This document shows, one piece after another, positions 12,596 through 23,569 of a stretch of 64,000 nt of DNA; position 1 is the first letter of the stretch; every line of letters starts with the position of its first letter. This DNA comes from Kudoa neothunni (lineage: Eukaryota; Cnidaria). A program made the position numbers and the translations under genes. Below the pieces are notes generated by a model. It had not been told where the DNA came from. It worked only from the letters and a program-made list of their open reading frames with translations, and ran no database searches. The stretch is from contig OZ199838.1 in the NCBI GenBank assembly GCA_964304625.1, positions 13,702,001 through 13,766,000 on the forward strand, given 5' to 3'.

Positions 12596-13888
12596 ATGGC
12601 AGATATTCAAGCTAAGATTGCTGATATCGAGGCCGAAATGGCCAGAACTCAGCGCAATAAAAATACTATGGCCCATTTAGGAATTTTGAAAGCAAGAATT
12701 GCAAAACTAAGACGTGAACTACTAACACCCAAAGGTGGAGGAGGAGGTGGCGGAGAAGGATTCGATGTCGCTAAAACTGGTGATGCAAGAGTGGGTTTCA
12801 TTGGATTCCTTCAGTTGGCAAGTCAACTTTACTATCCAACTTGGCTGGTGTCTATTCAGAAGTATCTTTCTATTTTTTTTTACAACTTTTCGACGGTAGA
12901 TTGATGTTTAATAGGTAGCTGCATACGAGTTCACCACACTCACCACAGTTCCTGGTGTTGTGAGATATAAGGGGGCGAAAATTCAATTGTTGGATCTCCC
13001 AGGTATTATCGAAGGAGCTAAAGATGGTCGTGGTCGTGGAAGACAAGTATATATACATATTTATTTTATCTAATTTTTGCTGTATTTTTGTTGTTGATAT
13101 TATTCCATTGAATTTTTATGTAGGTGATTGGTGTTGCTCGTACTTGTACGCTTATTCTGATAGTGGTTGATGTGTTGAAACCCCTAACCCATAAAAGAAT
13201 AATCGAAAAAGAACTCGAAGGATTTGGTATCAGGTATCGTAGATTTTGTTTTATTGAACGACCACTTATCTTCGGATTTAATTCTGTTTCTAGACTCAAC
13301 AAATCTCCACCGGAATTAACTGTCAAAAAACGAGACAAAGGTGGCATCAGTTTGATCACCACGGTTCCTCAATCAACTCTCGACTTGGATACCATTAGAA
13401 CTATTCTGGCTGAGTATAGAATTTGTAGTGCTGAGGTTACACTACGTTGTGACGCCACTGTGGACGATCTTATTGATGTGGTTGAAGGCAATCGAGTCTA
13501 TATTCCTTGTATTTATGTGTTGAACAAAATCGATCAGATCAGTATTGAAGAGTTGGATATATTGTATCGAATTCCACACTGTGTTCCTATATCTGCTCAC
13601 CATAAATGGAACTTTGATGGACTGCTTGAAAAAATGTGGGAATATCTCGATCTGCTTAGAATATTCACGAAACCTCGAGGACAAATCCCCGATTTTGATT
13701 CGCCTATTGTTCTACCCAACAGACTCTCATTGGTAGAAGATCTCTGCAATTGTATTCATAAAAGTATTCTCAAAGAATTCAAACATGCTGTTGTATGGGG
13801 TTCCTCCGTCAAACACAATCCGCAAAAAGTAGGCAAAGACCATCAACTACATGACGAAGACGTTGTACAAATAATCAAAAAGATCTAA
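12596..13888 (+). CDS. DRG1: DRG1 developmentally regulated GTP-binding protein, one base short in the P-loop
   Basis: Four exons (12596-12861, 12915-13046, 13124-13233, 13294-13888) encode a very conserved OBG/DRG GTPase that works with DFRP1 on ribosomes. Seen: N-terminal coiled coil ending [17 protein letters not shown]3 DLPGII with GRGRQV after it, G4 [12 protein letters not shown], and the C-terminal TGS domain with [13 protein letters not shown]. In exon 1 the frame breaks inside G1: after GFIGF the expected [18 protein letters not shown] continues in another frame because one C is missing near 12808-12810. Everything else is intact, so a sequencing or assembly indel is more likely than a dead gene. 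The 60-nt intron at 13234-13293 is a multiple of three without stops, so retention would add 20 residues. Confidence 0.93.
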
Positions 13889-14299
13889 TTTATATGCCGA
13901 GTAGTTTTTAATCGTTAGCCCCTTACAGTTGCCGCTCTTATCTGTATCATTACACACAGGAATAAATGAAAATTATTGCAGTAGTGTTTAAGTGTGGTTT
14001 ATTTTAAAAACTCGCTTCTATGCTATTTTCTCTTACTTTGCGTGTTCATCGTCTATATATAAATACAATGACGGTGTGAAATAAATTTTTGCGGCTTCAG
14101 AAATAAGTCATAATTAAATTTAAGTCGAAATTACTTCATTGATATGTCAATGTAGTTTATAATAAGACTTTGAGTGTAATCTATTTAATAGTCATTATTG
14201 ATTTATTTCAATTAGGTATAACATAATATTAAAATAAAATAATAATGCATACAAAACTTATTGGTAGTTACTAATAGCTCGTAAATTTACATTCTCTAA
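13889..14299. other. DRG1 3' flank
   Basis: Non-coding; contains AATAAA-like motifs such as that near 13960-13966 that could serve DRG1 polyadenylation. Nothing else seen. Confidence 0.35.
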
Positions 14300-14318
14300 T
14301 AAGAGAGAGAGAGAGAGG
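14300..14318 (+). repeat. short AG microsatellite
   Basis: A run of about eight AG units directly upstream of the tRNA-like SINE head. Confidence 0.8.
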
Positions 14319-14324
14319 CTGAAG

Positions 14325-14400
14325 ATTATTGGTACGGGGTGTCTGGTCATTACACTCGGGCATTCCTTAGGTCGCGAATTCAATCCCGCTCTAATTGAAA
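14325..14400 (+). mobile_element. tRNA-derived SINE head or tRNA relic
   Basis: GGTACGGGGTGTCTGGTC resembles an A box in a decayed tRNA 5' half, and TCGCGAATTCAATCCCGC resembles the T-arm and B box (consensus GGTTCRANNCC), about 35 nt apart as in tRNA. The fold is imperfect and the 3' acceptor strand is absent, so a SINE head is more likely than a working tRNA. Only one copy is in the window. Confidence 0.5.
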
Positions 14401-15462
14401 CCGCCATTTCTATTTTGTATGTTGCGCCTCTATTCCGTAATGGAAACAGTTGTTATAATGTAAACTCATTATTATGTGCGATGTATACATATTTATTATT
14501 GGGGACCATTGGGAAAGTTACATTAGGCCAACGATTCTTAACCTGGGGGTCCGTGAGTGATGTCAATAAAACTTGAATCTAATTTTATCGTCATGCATTC
14601 TTTGTAATTAGGTACTTTTTTAACATTAGCGTAGTTATTAAAAATTTGAAATATACCCTTACGCTATTTTTTTCTTGTAAATACTTTATATTTGTTACAA
14701 AATTATCTTGTGTTTTAGTTTATGTAGTAAAAAAATCCATTAAAAAACAAGTCAATCAGTGGGTTATTTGATAAAACTAAAAATTTCCAAAAAATACTCC
14801 TTGATGTTGCAGACTATGCAATTAGAATGATTACTTCTTTTACAACAGGCTATTATTGCGAAATTAGATTTCCATACTGGTTACCATAACAACAAAGTCA
14901 CGAAATCGCTTATGTGCGTGATGCTCTTTCAAATACTTGTCAGAATTCTGTGAACTTATTGATAAAAAAGAACTACAAAAATCTCATTAAATATTATTTT
15001 AATGTTTATTATTTATGTAAAAATGTTTTTGCACTAATCCCACTTTTTATTATATAATAATAGCTTCTTTGTCAACTTTTTTAAACAAGCATAATAATTA
15101 ACGATAATAGAGAGTTTATACGGCAACAATATTGCGATTGTTACAAGAGAATTTTTTATTTTGAAATTTTGTAGACTTTACTTTAAACATTTGCACATTT
15201 ATATGTAATAATTCAACAAATTTTATTCAATTTTTTTATTTAAAATATTATACGTAGTTTTTATATACTTGGTTAGAATATTAATAATTTCTGAAGAAAT
15301 CAATTACTGGGAATGATTTCATAGTTGTTAATTTTTTTTGAATACCAAAAATAATTCATGTTTTAGTGATTAAAATTTTTTAATATATATTTAAAACAAC
15401 CACTACATAATTAATTTACATAATAAATATTTTACTAAAATTAGGGATATTTGACAAATAAT

Positions 15463-15622
15463 TTAACCCTTTCGTTCTCAATTTCCCTTTTGCATAGAGA
15501 ATTCTTTAAATTAAACTAATATCAAAATTATATAAAATTTGAATTTTATTGTTTAAAAATAAATAATTTTAAATTGTTTTTAATCCGCCCGTTGAAATGA
15601 ACAATGGGAGCGAAAGGGTTAA
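15463..15622. mobile_element. 160-bp piggyBac-type MITE
   Basis: TTAACCCTTTCGTTC at the left and its near-perfect reverse complement GAGCGAAAGGGTTAA at the right. TTAA at both ends and CCC-starting repeats make it a minimal piggyBac-type MITE. The interior is AT-rich and non-coding. Confidence 0.8.
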
Positions 15623-16274
15623 AATCTTTATATGCACGATTGGATTATGCATCAAAACGAGATGGGGTCCGTACTACGTTCATTGAACTCATTAGGGTAG
15701 ATGTCGGAAACATTTCTTGGTGAGAGAGCCACAAAGGCCACATATTTTTTAAACTTAATTCCATGAGAGCCATACAACATGTTTTGAAACTAAAAAGAAA
15801 TACACGTGCGCGTTTTATAAAGTTCCACCACTTTAAAGAAAAACAAGTCATTAACTTCTTTTTAATAGAATTTTAACGCTGTTTCTAATCAATGAAGAAT
15901 CTTTCTCATCATCAATGCGATTTCGGGTTCTGCGTGGTTTTGCAGATGGCTTTATAATCTGGTCGATACGTTGTAAGATTAAACTTCATACAGGAGTTGA
16001 GACTTTCCTTCGTTAAGCGTGACCGTAATTTAGTCTTAATGTTTATTAGATGTAGAGAGGTTGCTTATATACATAAATACATACATACATACATACGTAG
16101 AGCCAAACATTGTCATTACAGTAATATTCATACGATGCAGTGTGCGGTACAGTAGGTAACCAATTTTCCGTAATGACCATTCCATATTTATTTTCGCAGA
16201 GGAATTTAACGAAAGATTTTTTTAGATTTAAAATTTGGATCACATTTGATATTTGCCCCAAATACTATTATAAC

Positions 16275-18144
16275 CAGGCATTGCCGTTTTCGAATTAAAA
16301 TCGTTGAATTTTTAACAAATTTTCGACCATTTTCCCTAGCAAGTTTAAATTTAAAATGGATAGAAAGCGAAGATCAATTGACAGTTTTTTGACAGAATAG
16401 GTTGATTTGGAAATTATAGGTGAAAATCTTGTTTGAAACTATTGCAAAATAAAACTACCTATGCAACAAAATAGAGTTGCAGAAGACGTCAACTCGAAAA
16501 AACATATATCTACGAAATTATCTCATGAAAATTCCCAACCAGTTCTTAATCTTCTTGTTAGAGATAAGAATAACATTGATATCCAAATAGTTTTAGTTTC
16601 TATGGTTGTATTCGATGGTCTTCCATTGATAAAAAAAGTATGTTACGCAAATTTTTGGCCAAATACTGTGTGCCATCCAGATCATTCCAAATAGTCGAGC
16701 CTTGGTTGAAAAGCAACTGCCATTTTTATTTCGACAAAATAATGAATGTGTGAAATTCTTGCTAAAAAATAAGCGATTTTCTCTCATTATCGATGAATCG
16801 CCAGATTTTAGAAATAGATCTTTGCTAAATATTTTGGCTTGTTTTGATGATCATGGAGACATCTACGAGGAGAGTACTTGTGCTTGATTCAAAAATTCTC
16901 CGTGAATGCAATGCCATTATAATTGCCAATGAAGTATCGGAAACTCTAAATAATTACGAAATTATATTGAAACAATGCATAGCAATTGTTTCTGATTCTG
17001 CACCATATATGAAAAAATATTACAGAAGTATACATTGTAGATTTACTTCTGTAATATTAGGAAACCGTGTTTTTCACATTTCATCCATTTGCCCGGGAAA
17101 AAATCAATAGATACTGTATTCCATGATGTCATGCATTTTTGTATGAAATTTCCTGCATTGCTAAATAAAAACTAACTTTTTTCATTATTTAGATCAGCAA
17201 AAAATCGATTATCTTAAAGAAATTCCAGGAATTCTCCACATTAGGTGGTATAGCTTTTACAAGTGTTTTCTTTGCTGTAGATATTATTTCCCAGTAATAA
17301 AAAGACTCTTTCTGGAATCTGGACAATAATCTCTTTCCAAATTTATTGAATACATTGAACTCCCCGAAGAATCTTTTAATGAATTTTCTATTTATATACA
17401 ATTAATAATATCTTCCCTTGTTCCATTATAAAAATTCTCATCCTTAATTAAATCTGATAATTCCTTTGGACTTACACAACTTTACAATTGGATAAAAAAT
17501 AAATATAATACTCCTAAAGGTGAAATATTGAGAAATTATGAAAATGTTATTTCAATATTTCCTCTTGGACGTCGACAAAAGATCTTGGAGAAAATGACAC
17601 AATTCATCGATTCTTTGATATTGGAACTATCTATAATAATGACAAAGCAGACTGAAGGTTGTTCCCCTTCACCTGATTTCTTAATAACGATGGATGGTCC
17701 TTATCTATGCAGTCCTAATTTTAAAGATGTTAATTTCGAACTAATTTCCTCTTATGTTGTAAGCAACGACCTTGATGGACTCAAGAGTGAATATATAAAC
17801 TTCCCTAAATGTGACGATCAAGGAGGAAACTTTGAAATTACGCCGAGAGAAGAGTATGCCAGAAAGTATACCATACTTTCAAAAGTTACTTTAGATTTGA
17901 CGTCAATTCCGCTGTCTTCGATCACAGTTGAAAATAGTCTTTAAAATTAAAGCATATGTTGACCATGGATAGGACGAAACCGTCGCCAGATTGCTCTCGC
18001 ATGTTGTCAATATTATATTTTAATGGAAAATTAACTATTTAATTTAATATATCTTGATTTTGACGCTTGTTTTCTCAAATTTCTGCGGAGTACGCTATTG
18101 CATATTGTAGGATTCAAAATAAATGTCGAAAACGGCAATGTCTA
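16275..18144 (+). mobile_element. hAT transposon with degraded transposase
   Basis: Left end CAGGCATTGCCGTTTTCGA mirrors right end TCGAAAACGGCAATGTCTA. Flanking octamers attataac and cctataat agree at 6 of 8. The interior encodes a hAT transposase of the ZBED5/DUF-type lineage. Confidence 0.75.
16356..17944 (+). pseudogene. hAT transposase relic (ZBED5-like lineage)
   Basis: Begins MDRKRRSIDSFLTE, like the ZBED5/GTF2IRD2-type hAT start. Segments in changing frames give FSLIIDESPDFRNRSLL (first catalytic region), then VLDSKILRECNAI, LNNYEIILKQCIAIVSDSA (second catalytic aspartate region) and a 138-residue C-terminal block at 17528-17944. Several stops and frame changes make it non-coding today. 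Confidence 0.7.
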
Positions 18145-18252
18145 CCTATAATATTATCGCCGCTAACACTAATATCGCACCATGTGGATTACCGGCCCAC
18201 AAACACGATATATAAGGGTTAAGTCGCTATTTGCAAACAAAGCCACATAAAA

Positions 18253-19070
18253 ATGATTGCACCAAGAAAGGCACTGGATGAAATTTTCAATGAAGGGAAA
18301 AATTCCATTAATTATCTTATTTGATGTGACATTCTTGAAGAGCCTACTCGTTGCAGTAAATGTGGTGGAATAAGATTTTCGATACACAGAAAAAATTGGC
18401 GATGTTATGCAGTCTCGCTGAAAAGAAGTCTATTTTTCACTATACGATCTTCAAAAATATGAAACTTAAAATTAACGATTCCATGGAGTTGGCTTATTAT
18501 TGGTTAGTGGGTGTAAAAACCCTTAACTTGATCACTATAACTGGTCACTCTTCTCAAACTATCACAAACTACTCGCACTACCTTAGACAAATGATGGCTG
18601 ATAGTTTAAGGTTCGAAGACATCATAATTGGAGGAGAAAACACAGTCGTAGAAATTGATGAGTCGAAGATTGGTAAAATAAAGCATAACAAAGGCCATGG
18701 TGTTAATGGAGTATTGGTTCTCGGAGGTGTGGAAAGGACACCCCAACGAAGAATGTTTCTAGTGGGGATCTCTGATAGAACTACTGAAACTCCAATAAAA
18801 AAAATAAAAACCTATGTCAAACCAGGCTCCATTATCCTCACTGACTGTTTCAAAAGCTATGCCGCACTTCATAATTTCTACACTCACCTCATTGTTAACC
18901 AAGGTATAGAATATGTGGATAGTGTTTCAGGAGCTTACACCAACACTATTGAGAGCACTTGTGGTGTCATAAAATACCGAATATCTCCAAGAAATAGAAC
19001 ATCATCAGTTAGTGAGGATGCAACTGTTCGTATAGATGTCATAAACGAATTTCTTGGTGAATTCCAATAG
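18253..19070 (+). pseudogene. Merlin (ISXO2/IS1595-like) transposase, catalytic domain intact
   Basis: An N-terminal zinc-ribbon segment (CSKCGG ... NWRCYA, starting MIAPRKALDEIFNEG at 18253) is separated by a stop and a frame change from a long open frame to 19070. That frame carries the ISXO2-like DDE fold: first aspartate in VVEIDESKIGKIKHNKGHG, second in SIILTDCFKSYAAL, glutamate in TNTIESTCGVIKYR. Merlin is the eukaryotic branch of this bacterial IS family. I could not find its terminal repeats with confidence. Compared with its hAT neighbour it is little decayed, suggesting a younger insertion. Confidence 0.8.
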
Positions 19071-19323
19071 AGAAGAAGAAACCAGCATGACTTATAGAGT
19101 GGTTTCATACAATCTCAAAAAAATTAATCTACAACCAAACAACTCTTATTAGAGCCATGTTGTTGTGTTTTGTTAAAAAAATTTTTTTATAATAAATATA
19201 AGCACTACTTTATTGAGGATAGGGAGACGACTTAGACATCCAAAAAGCCACATCTGGCTGGCGAGCCAAAGTTCCCCACACCTGCATTAGGGGCCAGCAA
19301 GGAAGTAAGGTTAAGAACCACCG

Positions 19324-19899
19324 CTTCATAGTCTAACAAGCTTTAAATTTGTAACTGGAATTTTGCCTTGTTGGAAAAAATATTGATAAAACTTAATGTT
19401 TCATCTTCAACGAAAAATTCCTACTGCATAAAGCTTATCTCATTCCTTTGCTATTTCAAAGTAATATTTTACATAAAATGTATTTAATCGATACATTTTA
19501 AAATGTACGCATGTTATGTTTGGTCGAATATTAATGTCAAATATAAGCAATAATATATGCGTTAAAATTAAAGCAAAAATTAGATAATGACTTGAAAATT
19601 GTCTTTAATAAAAATACTAGGTAAGAATTACATCGTTTATTTTCGCAATATCGCATGTATCGAATCCGTTTTCAAATTCTATCTAGATTAACAACCAAGA
19701 CAAATTTTGTCATTAAAATCTTATTCGGCGCTACAACCTCCTCGAGGAAGTACCTCTGGCTTATACGAAACGTGTACAGATCAGAGGCAGTGAAAAAAAA
19801 GAAACTGTGAGTAAATTACAAAATTCATAGTTGGATTCTGATTACATATCAGTGATCACAAACTTATCTAAACATTTCAACAATATACAAACTGAGTGA
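19324..19899. other. intergenic, SNW1 3' flank
   Basis: AT-rich and non-coding except for a GC-richer structured patch at 19735-19790. Confidence 0.4.
19735..19790. other. GC-rich structured patch, two hairpins
   Basis: TCCTCGAGGA (19739-19748) is a perfect palindrome. Next to it CCTCTG pairs with CAGAGG (19753-19787), with TATACG/CGTGTA pairing again inside around AAA. It stands out in AT-rich sequence 110 bp past the SNW1 stop, so it may be in that gene's 3' untranslated region. I could not match it to any RNA family. Confidence 0.35.
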
Positions 19900-22104
19900 C
19901 TACTTGGATCGCTTCTTGTGACTATTTCTGTCATCATTATCTTCTGAATTTCTAAGCCACGATTCAATCAAAATTCAAAATCAAGCAACATACCGATGTT
20001 TTCGTTTCTTCCCCGCCTTGGCCTCAGAAAGAAATTCATCAAGTTGAAACGGATCTGGTTCTTGGACGACATTCTCGCGTTTTTCGAACTGGACAGGACC
20101 ATGTCTAGATGCGACACTTTCATCAGCACCAAAAAGACCTTTATCGTTGGCGAAGCGTCGTGTGTTAATGATATTTTCAGTGTCTTGACCATAGATCTCG
20201 GTTTCCAAATTTTTGGATGGTTTGTACATAGCACTACGATTTTCTGTCTTCCTCCATGGTTGATCGTACACATTGTAGATGTCGTCATCACCACCCTGGA
20301 ATCCACTGTCAAGTCCCTATAATAAAAGAATGACTACCATCTCCACAAGCCGCCAATCATAGCTAATAGAACTAAACAGCAGCACATACTTGTGTCTGGT
20401 TGAAAAGACGTTGATCAAACATAGCATCGTGAGAGAGTTGTGCTGAGGGCATACCCAAAGCAATTTTCTCGCTAATATCACGATCTTTCTCACGTTCCAG
20501 CATAGATCTACAGATGGGCAGAAAAATTCACCAACAAACTATATTAGGTGTAATCAACCTTTTTTCAGCTCCCGCTCTAGCCATACGTCTTTCTCTCTCA
20601 CGTTCACGATGTCTTTCACGTCTCAATTCATTGCGTTCTAATGTGTCTTCATCGGCATCCAAATTTTCGGGAATTTGTTCACGTTCGGCGCGAGCCTTTC
20701 TAGCAAGTTCCCGCAATTTGGTTTCTTGTTCCTCTTTCTCTTTTTGGAGAACTCGCTTTTCCATCTGAGAACGCATTTCCACAGCTTCGCGAGCCTTTCT
20801 ATCAGCGATATAGAGTGCTTCGGCCAATTTTGCAAATTTATCGTTAATATGAGTATCCTGAAGTCCTCTTCCATCGGTAGCCAAACGTTTGTCCAATGGA
20901 ATCACATAACCCTACACACGAAACAACATTAGAAATTGCGCAATTAGAGAGACAATTGTTTGTACTTTTGGATTCTTCCAACTTGATATGCATGGTGGTA
21001 TTTTCCAATCATTTTGTTGTTCAACGGTAACCTACCCAGAAAAAATGGTGTGAGTTGAGATGCAATCATTTGCATAGAAATAATCACTTTTCGGGGAGGC
21101 GAGTGCATAACCGGAGCTGGTGGCGAACTGGGCGTCACCGGGACCTTGCCACTGACTCTATTATTCGTTGAAGTGAAATTTAAGCCATATATATTGATTA
21201 AATACTTAAATCTCGGTGGAGACAGGGGATCTCGCTGTGCTTCCACCATTTTGACTATGCGTTGTTGAGCACCAGAATTAAAACCGGAACCATGTTGGGC
21301 TGGAGTGTATCTACTCGATATGTACCATTAATCCAACAGACAAATCAAACAGAATCCACCTTATATATTCGGCAGCACCTGATTTTTTGGCCACTCGCGT
21401 TGGCAACGAAGCTGCTATCTTGTTGGACACTTCAGTTTCCAATGCTTCTCTCGTTTGTTCGGTTATCTTCAATTATTGAACTTCAACAACTATTCTTCAA
21501 ACAAAAGTCAACTACTTTACGGATTTCTTCTTCGCCAGGTTTTTGCATATCATCCATATCCTCATCGTTTTTCATACTCATTGGTATGATGTCTTCAAAC
21601 TTGTAGTGAATAATTTTCTACAATGACCGGCACTCACATAACCATCCAGATTTATAATTTTGAATTAAGTTACCTTATTATCGGATTCACTTCGCCTCAA
21701 AAGTGCATCGTATTTGATTTTACCCTCTGAATCCAATGTGACCGGTAGTGCATTCGATTTTTTCATCTACCACCACAAATAGTTATATTCACAATCAATT
21801 CTCAACAAAAATACTTCTTTCTTCCCCAAGTTATAAGGAAACTGGACGACATTGATTTCAGGATAGGCACCACCATCACCAAAATCTTCCAAACATTTTG
21901 GTTGCCAACTTTCTCGTTGTCCGTATTCTGGGATTGAGTTTTCGGCTAGCTCGTCCATATATGCCGAAACCTTAAAGAATCCATTTCAAAATACATCTCG
22001 ACGAAATGGTAGCTCACCGCTTTTAATGCTTGACTAACGTCTATATCATCGTCTTGGTCAGAATCGTCGTTTTTTGGTTTTGGGAGTACGTCTCGAAGCA
22101 GCAT
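19900..22104 (-). CDS. SNW1: SNW1/SKIP (Prp45) splicing factor and transcription co-regulator
   Basis: Twelve exons join in frame: 22018-22104, 21815-21970, 21674-21766, 21516-21617, 21360-21466, 21206-21310, 21088-21157, 20966-21031, 20559-20911, 20390-20507, 19994-20316, 19900-19951. SNW1 is a core subunit of the activated spliceosome. Seen in order: PKCLEDFGDGGAYPE, SNALPVTLDSEGKIKYDA, the SNW domain with GFNSGAQQR and SPPAPVMHSPPRK, IPPCISSWKNPKGYVIPLDK, NDKFAKLAEALYIADRKARE, the charged helical region and GLDSGFQGGDDDIYNVYD, then a lysine-rich tail. The eponymous S-N-W-K-N is S-S-W-K-N here. Introns are about 45-80 nt. Confidence 0.95.
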
Positions 22105-22135
22105 TGTGTTTAATGCGCATGCGCATTAAACACAA
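22104..22135. promoter_or_regulatory. 32-bp perfect palindrome with NRF-1-type core at the SNW1 start codon
   Basis: Both strands read TTGTGTTTAATGCGCA then its complement, without mismatch, and the end touches the first base of the SNW1 ATG. The centre TGCGCATGCGCA is the textbook palindromic NRF-1 consensus. On the SNW1 strand it also holds two ATGs opening an overlapping out-of-frame ORF of about 22 codons that ends in exon 1. Confidence 0.7.
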
Positions 22136-22949
22136 CTTTACACTGCTCGGTGTGATTACTAAATTAAACTGAAAGTTTCTAATGTAGAGATTAATCGTAT
22201 TAAATTCGAATAAAAAATTAAAAATAAAAAAAATATAATCTTGTTGCGTTTATTCATGTTCCAAATTTGAATATTTCGAATGCTAAGTCCCGCCATAGTA
22301 TTTTGAAGCAAGTTAACAATTTCAATCATTCTCAACATAAAGAGCTTAATTAATGAAAGTTTTGAGAGATAAAAAGTATCATAAATTATATTTAACATAT
22401 TGTTATGTATTGTGCGCGTGTATAATTGTAGATACGTTTTTTCGCATTTCCCGGACAACTTATTTTTCAAAGCGAATGCTAGCACATAAAGTTTCAATTC
22501 TCATCGATACTGATAACAGATTGTGCATATTTCAATATTTTCGATGTTAATTGTGTAAAAATTCATCTAATTATCGTATAAATAATCTATAAATATTGGT
22601 AATTATCAGTAAAGTCAAATATGAATTATTTAAAATATCTTTGTGTTAAATGCTGGGAGAAAGACCCCAAAATGATATACGAAGCTCATTTACTATATCC
22701 ATTAAAATACAACTTATTTTATTTAATAAACAAACAATCAATATTTGAATCAACAATAATTTTCATTTCACACAATCATTATATGATAAATTCAACGATT
22801 CTATCTTACACGTTCTTTATATTTATCTTGAAAGGCGTGTATAAAGATAAATAAATCATTCGATTCATCAATAAAATTTTAAAATTACTAAAATTTTGGT
22901 ATTGATGTCGAAACACTACCCTAAATCAAAATAGGAGATTAAAAAATAG
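22136..22949. other. gene-free AT-rich stretch
   Basis: A 77-codon open frame at 22621-22854 matches nothing I know and looks like chance. No repeat recognised. Confidence 0.4.
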
Positions 22950-23060
22950 AAGTGGCTATTGACACGGATCATAATATCCAGGTAAATATAGTTTTGACTG
23001 TATTTAATTATTTTTGCCCTTTAGGAGCGGTTGCGATGGGCCAAAAATAATTAAGTACAG
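22950..23060 (+). repeat. palindromic dispersed repeat, copy 1
   Basis: Contains AATTATTTTTGCCC and, 20 nt later, GGGCCAAAAATAATT, an inverted pair around a GC-richer loop. The segment from GTGGCTATTGAC onwards recurs at 23353-23470. Confidence 0.5.
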
Positions 23061-23352
23061 TGGTTTCTAAAAATAAACTTTATTGGTCAACTATAAATAG
23101 GGGTTGTCCAGGTTAAAAATTCCCGTGTCAATATTCAGTGCCTCAAAAAATTATTCTGTTTTTAATGACAAAAAATGAGTTTTAATTAAAAGATATAAAT
23201 TACAACGTAAACAGAACCTAAAATTGATTCTAGTAATAAAATTAATTTAATATTGGAATAAATAAATTATAATATGACGGATGGGGAACGAATTAGCATT
23301 ATTAAATCACAAGGCGATTTTTTGTCCGCGAGCGCAATGTCGTGGAAACATT

Positions 23353-23470
23353 TGGAAAAGGAAGTAGCTATTGGCATGATAAATAATATTCAGTTGACAT
23401 TAGTTTTGATTATATTTAATTATTTCTGACCCTAAGAGCGAAGTGGTGGGTGGATCAGAAATAAATATAG
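23353..23470 (+). repeat. palindromic dispersed repeat, copy 2
   Basis: GTAGCTATTGGCAT ... TTAATTATTTCTGACCC ... TGGATCAGAAATAAA follows copy 1 in order and spacing, with many substitutions. Confidence 0.5.
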
Positions 23471-23569
23471 CAGATTCTAAAAAATTATATCTGTATACAG
23501 TTTGTAAGTAAGAGTGGCTGAGATTAAGAAATTCTATTGAGCATGCGCGCATGCCATTTAGGATTATCG

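Larger units (their letters stand above)
14529..19323 (+). mobile_element. possible large hAT composite enclosing three other elements
   Basis: The left end CAACGATTCTTAACCTGGGG and right end, in reverse, CGGTGGTTCTTAACC form an inverted pair typical of hAT ends. The 8-bp flanks do not match, so the two ends may belong to different copies. Between them lie a 160-bp TTAA MITE, a hAT with its own ends, and a Merlin transposase. Confidence 0.4.

Noticed and set aside
12569-12904. DRG1 exon 1 read through without a frame break
   Set aside because: That frame loses GxxxxGKS and gives [10 protein letters not shown], while the adjacent frame gives the expected P-loop, so a one-base defect is the better reading.
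13442-13684. 80-codon minus-strand ORF
   Set aside because: Antisense shadow of DRG1 exon 4.
19968-20322. Overlapping ORFs of 96-114 codons on both strands
   Set aside because: One frame is SNW1 exon 11; the others are shadows.
22111-22130. SNW1 palindrome as a Tigger terminal repeat (shared ATGCGC)
   Set aside because: The Tigger ends contain TATTGCGTGCGC without dyad symmetry and have CAG termini; the SNW1 palindrome has neither.
23045-23070. ACAGTGGTTTCTAAAAA as another hAT end
   Set aside because: No partner end and no octamer duplication nearby.
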